Part shown: one piece after another, positions 1 through 13,042 of the stretch
How positions within the stretch are numbered: position 1 is the stretch's first letter
Layout of the letters: every line of letters starts with the position of its first letter
NCBI RefSeq assembly: GCF_016859285.1
Contig: NC_053401.1
Coordinates: forward strand, 2,704,969-2,768,968
DNA length: 64,000 nt
Origin: Xiphias gladius
Lineage: Eukaryota > Chordata > Actinopteri > Istiophoriformes > Xiphiidae
Direction: 5' to 3'
The notes under the pieces: model-generated
What the model was told of the DNA's origin: nothing
What the model saw: the letters and a program-made list of their open reading frames with translations, nothing else
Databases searched by the model: none
Program-made: the position numbers and the translations under genes

Positions 1-205
1 GTCCTGCTTGTCTTTCCTGTCTTGTCTTTCCTGTCTGTCTCGCCTCTCACGCCTTTCATTTCTTGCCCTTCTCTCTCTGTTCAAAGAGATACCGATGAGG
101 GGGGAGGGGTCAGTGCAGGACAAGATAATGAGCCCTAATCCAACACATTCTGTGGTTTTGTTTTTTGAGTGTTGGCAACGCCAGCGATCCGGGCTCGCGT
201 CTCAC

Positions 206-1625
206 CTTCCTCCAGTCTTGAAGATGAGGTCGGCGTTGGGAGCCCCTTTCGGGTGCTGGTAACGGGGCCGACGCTCCCGGTTGGTGTTGGCCGGAGCCGG
301 ACGCTGGGCGAGGGACTGCATCATCTCTATAAAACACACACACACACACACACACACAAGAGGTGAGTGGTTTAAAAAAATATTTGACTTCATATGATAT
401 ATGAAAAAAATATTCTATAAGCCAAATGATAACGGGGACTTTAAGGTTCTCTTAACCTGGGAAACGGGTTAAAAATCTTTTTTATTAGGCATTAATTAAC
501 ACGGTCATCGAGGCGTACCCTGGTAGTCCTCCTGCTCCTGTCTCTCATTGATGTCCAGGGTGAGTTTCTTCATCCTCATGCGCTCTTCCTGTTCGGCCTG
601 CTGCTGGTTGAAGTGGTTCGCCGCCAGGTGTGATGACAGGGGCACGTTCAGGATCTTGTACTGTTGACGAGAAACGTGAACATTGTGTTTGACACACACA
701 AGATCGAGGACTGGTAACAACAAACACAAGACGGCTTCTGTTCCAGTGATCCGGGTTTTTTAAAAGCTGACAAATTATTCTGGTATTTCTTCAAGTTTAA
801 GGTACAGTCCTCAAAATCCGAATGTCCCGACTGACTGGTGATGATGTGAAATTCAGTGTGTTTGAAACTCGACGACATCTCATCTCATCTGCTCATCTAA
901 CTACCTGCCAGAAAACCAAGAAGCAGATTTCCCTAAATGCTGAACTATTCCTTTAAACAAGCACATCACGTATTACAGGTCTGGAAGGCAGATGCACTGT
1001 TCATACAGTGGGTCAATGCGTCAGTCCCGTGGGACAGAGCAGCAGTTAGCAATGCAGTATGTTGTGTGTGCGTGGTGAGGGGTCCACCCACGGCTGGATT
1101 ACCAACTGGACAACGCCGGGAAACGCCCAGGGGTGTGTGTTTTATCAAATTGCTTTAATTTTTTCTGCGGGTCAAGTAATTAACACACAGAAAACGTTGG
1201 GCAAGGTCTTACTGATCCAACATAGGCTACAACCAACAATGGTTTTCATTATTTATTCATCTGATCATTATTTTCTTTTGTATAATATGTCAGAAAAAGG
1301 CCCAGCATTATTCCCTGAAACCCAAGTGAACATATTCTAAGAGCTTTTTGATATCTGCCAAACAGTAAACGCCCAAAATTTTGAGTTTACTATCATAGAA
1401 AACTGAAAAAATAGCCAATATTCACATTTGAGAGGCTGGTACCAGGGAATTTCTGGCGATATGTTTTTCTCGGACTCGGACGACCAACCGGTTGGTTTCT
1501 GGGTGTCTGGGCAAAATAATGAAACTGCCATGTACAGGGGCCCAATAAGAAACTATTGCCCCAGGGCCCCCTTGGAGGTTAATCCGGCCATGGGTCCAGG
1601 TACATCCCACAGAGAGGTAGGCCCC

Positions 1626-1692
<67 letters not shown>

Positions 1693-2026
1693 GATGCTTT
1701 TATTCACTGCTACAGTAAATCTCTGGTGAGGCTGTGTGTGTTTACAGAGAGAGAGAGAGAAAGGTCATTTCCCACCATCCCACACCTCACTAACACACCT
1801 ACAAAGATATTCTGTGTTCTCTCCAAAGTTCATATAAAAAGTGATTTTTTTTTTTTTTTTTGGCTTGTGTGTATCTGGCAGCTTCGCTTTTAAACAGAGT
1901 GAAGCTGAGTGGACTGAACGCTCTATTAAACCTCGGAGCCCTGGCAGAAAGCTGGACACACCCTGCAGCACAAGAACCAGACTCTGCCCTCAAACCACAC
2001 ATTCCACCGCTGCAGTTCGCCTAAAA

Positions 2027-2063
<37 letters not shown>

Positions 2064-5000
2064 TTGCTTTTCTATGCTTGTGAGGACCCTTGTTGACATA
2101 ACACATTCCCATAACCAACCTTAACCATAACCCAATTATAACCGTAACCTTAAACTGACTATAAACGATATTTGAATTATAACAATAATAACGACAATAG
2201 TGATAATGATGATGATGAGGAGCCTCTGGTTTTGATGAACCTACAGAGAATTACCAGCCGCATCTGCCGCTCCCCTCGGCTTTGCAGAGCTTTAATAGAG
2301 ATTTAACGGCTGCAGCAGGCAGCTGTTTTCAGAGAAACAGCTGTAAAAAGCCACTGTCCACTACCTGTTCAGCAGCAAACAGCAGACAGACACAGTCAGA
2401 TACCAGCTGGTGAACACATTGGAGCATTTAGCAGGTGAAGATCCAGCTGTTTCCTTTCAGGAGGTGGTGGAGACCAAAAACAGAGCTAAGAGAGAGTTAA
2501 TATTAGACTTAGATTCATCGGGTGGACACAAACACCAGTCCAACAGGATGCTCATGTTGCTGTGTAACTGCTGGATGTGAACAGAATCAACTTAATGCGA
2601 ACATGTTCACAAATACCAACTTAAATGGTCGTGTTGTGTTCACTACCTATTTCTGCTGCCCCCAAGCAGCCACAAGAAATCAGTTATTGCAGGTTTGAAA
2701 CTGAGACTTAACCTTCACACAGCCCTCTGAAGTAGCGAGGACCGGCCAAAATGTCCTCACAATCCAGACATGTCCTCATTACGATGGTCTAAAACTGAAA
2801 TTGGTCCCCACAAAAGCACACACACACACACACGCATACACACACACACACAGAGAGCAAAGTCCAGAGTCAATATTATTCCTGGGCTCAGTTAGACTGA
2901 GCTGAGTCTGTGACTGAGTTTCAGAGACAGCGAAATTGAATCACTCCTCTCCTCATGTCTGTTAGCTTTCGGATATTCAATCATCTAGACAGTGAAAATA
3001 AAACTACACTACAGTCCTGTTCCTGCGTGTACTTCCGAAGGGTTTCATGTTGACCTCCACCTCGCAGAACAACCGAGAAGAGCCTAGGAAGGACCAGCGA
3101 CTGAATGAGTAGAGAAGAAAAGATGGAAGCTGCTTTTCTAGAATACAGGATAATATAACCTTTTCTATCCATTTACTTAAAATTCACGACCAAAAACCCT
3201 CACTTTCACAGCTGGTTGAAGCCTGTGATGATAGGTATTCCATCACCGAAACTCAAAGAGACAGTTAAAAGTATGGGCCCTTATCTCTCAAATGATTCGA
3301 TATGTAACCAGGTACACAGTCCTATATTTGAATAAGGATCAGTTACAATAATATTGACTCAGAGTTGAGTCAATATGATCCAGTTGTGATTCGATGGGAG
3401 TTGACATTTTTATTTGAACAAGAATAAAACTCATTATCAGATCATTATTTGATTACATGTTTTATTTCAAACAGAGAATTATAACTTTTAGCCAGTCCCA
3501 AAGCAGGACACACTGCAATGCACTAGTTGGCCTATGGGTGTATATCTGTGGTGTGACCGTTAATGTTTTGGTGCTGACCTCAGCTGCCGCCCTCCGTGCA
3601 CTTTACCTGCTGCTTGTTGCCCTTGCGTGTTAGCATGACGAACTGCATGGTGTCGGAGATGTCCGAGTCGCCCTCCCCGATGCACGGCTGTCCGGAGCCT
3701 CCCTTCTTCAGCTGACTCTTCAGCTGCAGAGGGATGGCCACGTCCAGCTGGTGAACCTTCACTGTCTCGCCGCTACGCTGCTGCAAGTGACAAAACACAC
3801 AAGTCGGGGGAGGTTTTCACCTTTCGCCGTGACAAGGAGAGCCAGCCTTGGACGTTTAGATCCAAGCCCAGTGGTCACCGAGGGGAAAACGGTTGCAACA
3901 TACAGCAAAACGACATTTAAAGGAAAATTCTGGTGTTCTGGTATTAGAGAGGTGTTTCTGTTATATAGCCTACGATCGTTGATAGACATGGGTTGGACAA
4001 AACAAAAGACACACATCAGTATAACATAATACAGTTCAACAGCGCCACAAACTACAGCCTCCAAAGTGATGAATCAACACCTGTCTAAAACAGTTTCAAC
4101 AAAAACCAAACACTTAAACACCACGAAGATGGGATTTATTACAGGACTGTTGTAATTAGAGCTGCAATTATTAGTCGATTAATCGATTGGTCGACTGACA
4201 GAAATTCAGACGTATAATTTGTAACTTTCCCGCATTTAAATATCTAAAGACGACTACACCTGTGTTGTATTTTTTGTTGAGCTGTGCTATTACATTATCA
4301 CGATTTTTCAAGTCTGTCTCAAAACAGTAGTCAGGTACCCGCAATGACATTTAAACAGTTTTTTCTTGCGGTTATCATTCCTCCTGTTCATAAGAACCCT
4401 CCCTATTACAATTTCAGTGTAAGTGATAGCATATAAACTGGATGTTGTTACCTAAAATCCAAAAGCTGCTATGTGTCTTCGGCAATCTGACCTAGATAAA
4501 TCAAGTGCATATCTTTCAAAGTTACAGCTATTTTAGTAACAAAATTCCCACTTTCCACTGCAGCTTGACACAAAGAGGAAACTCAATTTGTCAGGCTTCA
4601 GATAAACCTTCAGACGCATTTTTGCAGAAAACGAGGGCTGCGTATTTAGTCCCCCATCACTTACACTGAAACCTCATCAGACGAGGATCTTGAGTGACCA
4701 ACTGTTTAAACACAGACTTGAAAAGTTGCGAACCTATCCATTAACACATCACCATACACACTGTGCAAACCGAGTAGTAGGATGTCAAACCTGCAGGTTC
4801 TCCAGCATCATCTTATCCAGAGCCTGAATGAAGTCCTCATCCTCGGCACAGGCCACGTGCTTCAGTCCGCCGCCACGGATGGTCACCTCCTACACAGAGG
4901 CAACAGATTAACGCGACCAAATGTGCAAATCGTCCAGTGAACACCTCTTTCTCCTCATGAAATCAGTGTTTTCTCTAAAGCTAAATTTTAAAATTCTCTC

Positions 5001-8000
5001 TTGCTACCGTGAGCACGTTTAGGACACTGATGACAGCATGATCAAAACACTGGTCTGTGTGTCATGAGTCACCATCACTCGTCCTGTTATCGTGATAGTG
5101 ATTGCAGCGCATTTTAGAGACCGTATCACTGAATAGCTCTTATCTACAGCTCTTCATATGGATGGGCTTGATCTTACATTGTTCTCCTCATCAGTCTCAT
5201 TTTCTTTATTGGAGTCAGTCAGGTAGTCGGTGTTCTCTTCCTCCTCTTCCTCCCTCTCCTCTTCTTCGTTCTCTGACCCATCCTGAGGGGAAAAAAAACA
5301 AACAAACAAAAAAGACTGAGTCACAGCTTGTTAACTGCCTCGAAATTCAGCTAATAAAAATCTATGAATATATGATTCTGATTCTGAGCTTTATGAATCT
5401 TCACTTTATCTTCAGACAGACTAACCTGGCAGCAAAAAAAACAACAACAAATATTTCATCTCTGAGACCAGATTTTATCTTCCAGAGCCAGCTTTCAATT
5501 ATCAAAGTCCTGGCTGAGATTCGACTGTTCTCTCCGGGACGACGACGGACACTGACCAGCCAGTCGACTCAGCAGCCGGTTAGCGAGCTGCTGAGATGAC
5601 CGGTCAGTTTTCACATCTCCGACTGGAGCATATTTCAAATTGGTGCTCTTTTTGGATACACTGACCACATATTCAAAATCCAAATGGTTACTTTCTTGCC
5701 TGAAAAACTATCAGAACATATTTGAGTGACACAACAACAGTGGAAGGACACAAATTACAGCTTTGAGCGTGGCTGGAATCCTCCGCCATCGCCACGGAGG
5801 ATTTGAGCCAGAACGCTTCTGGTCACGAATTCACAAGCACAGACAATAGCACAGATTACGAAGGCCTCATGTTTCACTCACTTTTTCATGAGGAACTGCC
5901 AAAACACACGGAGTTAGACACGAGATCAACACGCCTCTGTTTTAACTCCTTTTCTTATAAATCTGGGGAAATTTCCCTACTCATATGCTGCTGCATATAT
6001 GTTTCCAATGTTACATAATCATATATACATTATTACAGCATACAGAGATTGCTTTCTTGACAGTTCACGATCAGAAACTGGATTTAATAGTGGTTTAGCT
6101 TTTGAATTCACGCTAAGATCACATATCTACTATTAAAAAATGCCGTGGTTGGTTTACTTTGCTTTCACACCAGAGGCGAACCGCACCAGACTCTGCTCGG
6201 AAGTGCACAGAGAACCTCCTTTTCAGGCAGGCAACCAGCAGCTTGCACCGTTTACAAGCAGTGACATTCGTGCTGAAAAGGCCAAAAAAGTTGGAAGAAA
6301 AAGCACAGAGTTTGGTGAGAACCTTGATGGAGCGGCACGCAGGACTGCAGAGCCTACAGAGGTAATTGGAGGTGAGTGAACTTTGCAAAACGAAGCTATC
6401 TTCAGGTGAAGCTGTTTATTTACAGGTACGTCTCCCTCGGCATATTTAAATACATATTTAAATAATCATGACGAAAACGACTGGAAGCGACTGGATCTGG
6501 AGATTTACGATTAAAATCTTTACATATCACATACTATGGGATTTTATCTGCTGACTGTGTAGTTACTCATTAGGTTCCAAATACAGTTTAAGAGGCTTCT
6601 CGACAAAATTATTTACACAGACTATCAGCTGTGAAATAATCATGTCACTGCACCAACAGAACAGTGACAGGTGGGCAGAGAAACAGGACGAAGTTTTCAT
6701 CATAACAAAAGGACTCACATCCTCTTCTTGTTCGTTCATTTCGCTCTCATTGCCCGACTGCTCCTCAGTCTCAGCACCTCCCTCTTCGTCGTCATCGCCA
6801 TCGTCATCTTCCTCGTCGAGCACCTCCCCTTCGCTCATGGCACTAGAGCGGCCGTCCTTCTCCATGGCCAGACCTTCATGAAAACACGGAGTACGACGTG
6901 TGAGCACGCAAGATGAGGACGCGGAAACTCTTTGGAGCAAACCAGGAAAAATTCATCTCTAACACACGTAATATTCTACAGAAAAAAATTATAATAGTGA
7001 GATTACACACAGATTGCCTTGACAGATTATAACATAAATACACCCAGGCCAGGCCCACCCCGAAAGAGCAGCTTCACTCAAACAAAGGCTTCAGTTATAA
7101 ATAGAGGACATATTCTGGAGGGAACTGTTGTTTCATTAGTGTTGCCAGTCAACCTGGATAATAAGTGCAACCGATTACGGAACTTAACTATGCAGTTTCG
7201 TTCCAGCAAAAAAAAAAAAATGAAGTCAGGCAGGCGGCCTAAAGTTGAAGATCAGGTCTTCTGTGACTCGGGGCTGAGGAATGCCCGATCCTGGTTAAAG
7301 TATGAAAGGTAAAACAATGGCACCACTGTTTAGCTTAGGGGGGCTTCATCAGCCTCATCAAGCACTCTCCCCTCTGCATTCTCAAACACACACAAAAGCA
7401 TAAAAGTTCAGACACACAACAATGGTGGAAAGTAACTAAGTACATTTTTTTCAAGTAATGTACTTAAGTACAGTTTTGGGGTACTTGTACATGAGTATTT
7501 CCATTTTATGTTACTTTATACTTCTACTCCACTTCACTTATTTGACAGCTATAATTACTGATTACAATGTGTTGGTAAAGATTAAACCATTGATTCCCAA
7601 TGTTTCCGGCTTGTGACCTAGACTGTGTCTACTTGAGTTGTTTTCAGTTTAAATTTCTCAGATGTTTTAATATAAATAAGGCACAAAGTAGTAAAACTCT
7701 GTATTATTTGAGCACAACAACATAAAGATGAGAGAACAGTCCAAAAAATACACCCAAATTCGTGTAGCAGCACTTCTTTCCCGCTCCTTTATCTTCTTTG
7801 TTCTCCCACTGATGGTCTCATTACCACCTTGGTTTTATACCATGACCCTTTGGAGGGGCGGGACCCATAGGTTGGGAACCACTGGATGAAAGTGCATAAC
7901 TTTATATAAAGTAGTTAAAACTCTCTCCACCTCGTGCAGCTACAACAGTAAACTGCTGCTTAAACTTTGTAATAATAAATAATAATCGGTCTCAGGGGAC

Positions 8001-11000
8001 GGTTTTCTACAGAATAAGTACTTTTACTTGTAATGGAGTATTTTTACACTGTTGTATTGGCATTTCTACTTCAGTAAAGGGGCTGAGTACTTCTCCCACA
8101 ACTGACGGATGCCGCCGCAATTCCACCTTGTCACCCTCTGAGAGGGTGGAGCTGGTGTTTACATTTTTCTCTGCGTATTTAAAGTCAACACCTTGAAACT
8201 TTTAAACAAAGCCAGCGCTCCGTGTGCTGCTATCAGGCTGAGCGGTGCCGGATGCAGAGATACACCTGCCACGCCAACGTTTCCTTCTTCCTCCTCTCTG
8301 CCATAACCCAGTCATTCTGTTCTCTCTCTGCTTTTTGCTGGAAATTCTCTTTACACTCTGCAACAGAGTTACAGTAGCAGTGGTATTTTCCCCCCTATAT
8401 ATCTGAGAGTGGGTAGCTGCAATCATTCCCCCTGTTCATACTGGCTGTGAAATGATCCATTCCTACTCAGATTCCAAAGTTACAATGTTTCTGCAGGGTT
8501 CACCAAATTTAAGACCTTTTGCCCTTTTAAACACCACCTAGAATGAAATTCAATACCAAAGAACAGCAGCAGGATCGATGGAAAATCAGTAGGGACAATA
8601 AGGCCTGCAATTATTTATTAAGTACATGAATTTATCGACATTTATATCCCATTTTGTAGCTCTAGCACATGAGAAGCTAGAGCTAGAAATGATTTATGTG
8701 ATTAGTTGATTATCAGGAACAGCTGAAGATTACATCTCTGTCAATCGACTAATCCTTTCAGTGAGCCAGAACGTGAGCCACCTTTTTAGGTGGCTCACCC
8801 AAATAGATTTGTCTCTGTAGTGGACGTCATTCATTTTAATTCACAATTTTTGATTCATAAATCCTCAGTGTTGACTGGGCCCTTTGAGTGAGTGTATGTG
8901 TTAGGTATGTGTGTATTTAGTTAAGCTAAACCAGTCTCAAAGATAAAGCATAGTGAGGAGCAATGCAGCACGATTGTCCTCCTACACAACGGGGAATGCT
9001 GTTCAGCCGGGACGACAGAGAGCGGTTCAACTGGAAAGACTGGCTGCTGAACACTCACATCATTTAACCATGCAGTAATTATGTGCTAGATATAGACAAT
9101 TGCCTCTTGCATGCATCTTTAGATATGAGCACACTGTGTCACTCCTACCTAGCTTGACGAGCACCTCCCTCTCCAGGTCAGTGACCTGTTTAGTGGCCTC
9201 CTCCATGGAGCAGCTAAGCCTCATCTTGGGCCTGAGCAGCTCCAGGGTGTCGCTGATCATGTAGTCGATGTCGATGGGGAACGGGTGGTCCTTGGTCCAA
9301 ACATCAATGCTCTTTTTCCACCAGATGTACCGCTGCAGGCACACACAAATTTTATTTATTCAGCCTGAATAAATAAGGGAGTGATTTTGGACACATCTAT
9401 AGAATATCACCACTGTTTTCCCTCAGATCCTTCAATTAACTTATCAGTGACAGTACAACAATACTGAGATACTGAGAAGCCAAAGCTAAAGACAGGGCCT
9501 AGAGGTGAAGTATGAGCAGACATGCCTGGAAGTAGATAAGGAAACAGTCCAGCTTCCTCTTGCTGGAGCCTCGGTCAAAGTACTGGCCGCATGTATCGAG
9601 CAGGGTGCAGACCAGACGGAGGCGGAAGAGGTGCTCTGGAGGGTCCAATGGGCTGGGGCTGCCGTCCTGATTGACTCCGAAGGAGATGAAGGAGAAGAGG
9701 GTGCGGAAAATGACGGCCGACTCTACCATGCGGTAGTTGTAGAGCTCGCCCAGAAACTTGGCGCTGCTGATCCGCCGCTGGTTGAACTTGGGCTGGTTGA
9801 CCTGGGAAGGGACAGTGGTGACAGAAGCATTCAGATCCTATACTTAAGTAAAAGTAGCCATACAAGACTGTAAAAATACCAAATGCATCATATTCTGAAA
9901 AGTGATCGAATTTCAAATTTGCAAAGTGACAAGTAACTATACCTGTCAAAATCTAAAAGATATAAATCAGCAGAAAACGGAAATATGAAGTGAGTAATTT
10001 TTATCATGTAGTCACGATAAAGGATTTTCAACTTTTGCAAAGCAGTGTGCGACTTTTTTAGGGAATAAATTCCCTTTCTTGTGACATTTTTGGTATCAGA
10101 TTCAATACAGATTACTTTTTTCTTAATATAAAATGTAGAGCCGAAACAATTTATTAAATAATGGATCGACGGAGAATTTATCAGCAACTGTTTTGATAAT
10201 CAATTAATTGTTTAAGTCAGTTTTCAAGCAGAAAAAGCTCGAGCTTCTCAACTGTAAATGTAGTATGGTGTTGACTTGACGAAGGTCTGAGGACCAAAGG
10301 GTGTGTAAATAAAGTGAGTACAAGTGATACAGTGTGACAGTGTGCAGGACCTCTTGGTTACTACCGGGACGATTAACTACATATCTTTGGGTTTCGATTT
10401 GTCAGACAAAACAAGACATTCTAAGATATTATCTTGGGCTTTAGTAAATAGCTTTTAGCTGTTTTCTGAAATTTTGTAATGAGAAGAAAATAATCACAGG
10501 ATTAATTGCTAATTAAAATAGTCGTTCATTGCAGCCCTAATCTCGTGTCACTGGAGATCTACAACACTGGATGTAATTATACCTATAGTTTACGTTTTTC
10601 TGAACCACAATTTGTTTCATCAGCGTTTTTACGGCCCACTGGCTACATATTTGAAAAGTTTTCAGCAAAGTTAGTTGAAACCTGCACTGGTTTTGGGCTC
10701 AGTTATAGTGGGTAGGTTTGAGAAATCGGTGAGCATGGTCTCTAACATTTTCACATGTTGCCTCTCTGGTGTCAGAGCCTGAGCTGTAGATTCAACCACG
10801 TGAAACGGTTGGAAGTGTTGTGCAAAACCAGAGGACTTCAGCTCAGGATGGAGCCAGACGGCATTCTCACGTGTCCTGCACCATATAGCAGTGATCATAC
10901 TGAGGACAGTAACAACATGGCTTCCTCTTCAATCAACTGTCGGAGTCGTCAGTCAAGATTAGCACCTGGTTTTGTTTGTCTTCCTGTCTTCTCGCTGCAC

Positions 11001-12993
11001 CTTACATAACCATCTTGGACTCAACTCCAGTACACGAATAAAACCGTCCAGCTTAACCCTTTTATCTTTTGTCAATAAATGATACGTAAGTATTACTACA
11101 TCAGAGTATCAGTTCATATTTTCAGCCATATATAATTTTTTCCTCTCCTTACCTCCATGCCCAGCCGAATGTCCTCCAGCACTCCGTCCACCACATGTAT
11201 GCCCACGTCCTCCTGGTAGGCCACCAGGCCGGCCAGCAGGTTGGCTACACAGTGGATGCTGTTGTACTTGACGTTCCAGATGTTGACCATGCAGCAGATC
11301 AGGTAGCTCTTGACCTCGGGGTCCTGCCACGGCAGCTTCCGCATCTGCCTCAGCACCTTCTCCGTGGTGACCTTGGACAGGTCCTTGTAGAGCAGCTTGC
11401 GGATGTACTCCTGCAGCGGCGGCCTCTTCTTCTTCACCGTCTTCTCCATGGGTGGGGGGTTGCAGTAGTAGTAGGCATTCTCCACCATCGTCACGTAGCG
11501 GGCATCCAGATGCTGTGCCTGCTTTTTACGCATCATTTGTTCCTGAAACGCAGACAGGATTTGACAAAATATCAGCTGTTTACATTAAAACTTCAACTTT
11601 AACCAAAGCTCGCCAGGAGTTCAGCGCCATTTGGCTGTCTTTATTTTGTTTCAAAGACGAATAAAAAAAATCGGGTAACGCCGGATCTCCTCACATAACC
11701 TCTCTTCAAAACAAGATTTCATTTTGTTATGTGGAGCATCTGCAATTGGCGCACTTGCTATGTGTGCAGTCCGTGCGGTCACAAATTTTGGGCTGCGTGC
11801 GGACGTCCGCATACGGGACGAGGAAGTTCATCGTGGACATGGGTGGATGACGACAGTTACGTCACACGGACCAGAGCGGACCACTGAGGACGCACGGAAG
11901 CGGAAAGTTTGACTTGGCTTTTAACACCTCTCCACTGTGATGATGACGTGTACTAACCAGCAGGACGCTGGTACGCAAGTGGGAGTCGGGGGATCGGAAG
12001 AGGAAGCGGCCGCAGGTCTCTAGCAGTGTGCAGGCCATCTCAATATGGTGATGAGTGAAATCAGACAGCAGCATCTGTTGGGCCACACACAAAGACAGGC
12101 TTCCAGTTAAAACGTTCACATCGATCAGCTCAGAGATAACAAAGCCTCAGATCTCAGATAGCAATTCTTCACCCACCTTGAGACAATGAAGCGTGTCTGT
12201 TTTTGAGAACATCTTGAACTTGGCCAGTTCCCCGATAAATCTGACAGTTTTATTTTTGGTTTCGATGTTGATCTGGTCCTTCTTCCGAATCTAAAGGGCA
12301 CAAACATTAGTAAAACAAGATTGTGTGTCATTCATCATATTGTGATTTATTTCTTATAAGAGTATGAGACATAGTTTGATGAAAAACAGTAAGACAGACA
12401 AAATACAGGACAGAAATCCCCGCAGTCCTTCATGCCACCACATCCTACTAATGTATTTGATTTTTAGTGTCTGCGTGGCTGGTTTTGAATTTGTTTAATA
12501 AATGTGTTTCAGGCCCAAAGTGGTTTTCTCTAGTCCCAATAAAACTCAAGTGTTTTATTCAACGGATGCAATAATAGGGGACCTACGTGAAACCTGAAGT
12601 CTCCCTTCAGCATGGAGCAGAGGTCCTCAGCCACATCTGACATGCAAGGATGAAGAGTTGCTACCAACCGAGAGTAGAAGGGGAGCAGATCCAACCTGAA
12701 AGGGGAGAGACAGTCAAGTGCTTCATTGATCTTCACACTATAAATTATGATGACAGCACCACCTGGTGGTACCTAATGGTAATATTCTGTATTTTTCTGG
12801 TCAATAAATCCCATGAAAAGACCCAAACCGGCATCACATATATTGATCCTACTAACAGGTGTTGTCTGTGTATCCAGAGCTTGATATATCTTATTCCTCT
12901 GTGCCATAGAGTTCCACTGTTGTCCAAAAACTATTAAAACCACATCATGTAGCCACACCTTTGTACTGGGTGACATGTTCCTTCATAACCCTG

Positions 12994-13042
<49 letters not shown>

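Noticed and set aside
8..205. A terminal UPF2 exon within the first 205 bases
   Set aside because: The donor at 206-205 is good, but no downstream acceptor gives the expected last residues and stop before base 1, so the last exon probably lies outside the window.
2100..2150. CCTTAACCATAACC stretch resembling telomeric repeats
   Set aside because: Irregular and short, part of a dispersed element; not a run of CCCTAA units.
5102..5599. 165-codon + strand frame
   Set aside because: It is antisense to a UPF2 exon and its intron, with low-complexity Ser/Pro/Leu content from the acidic exon.
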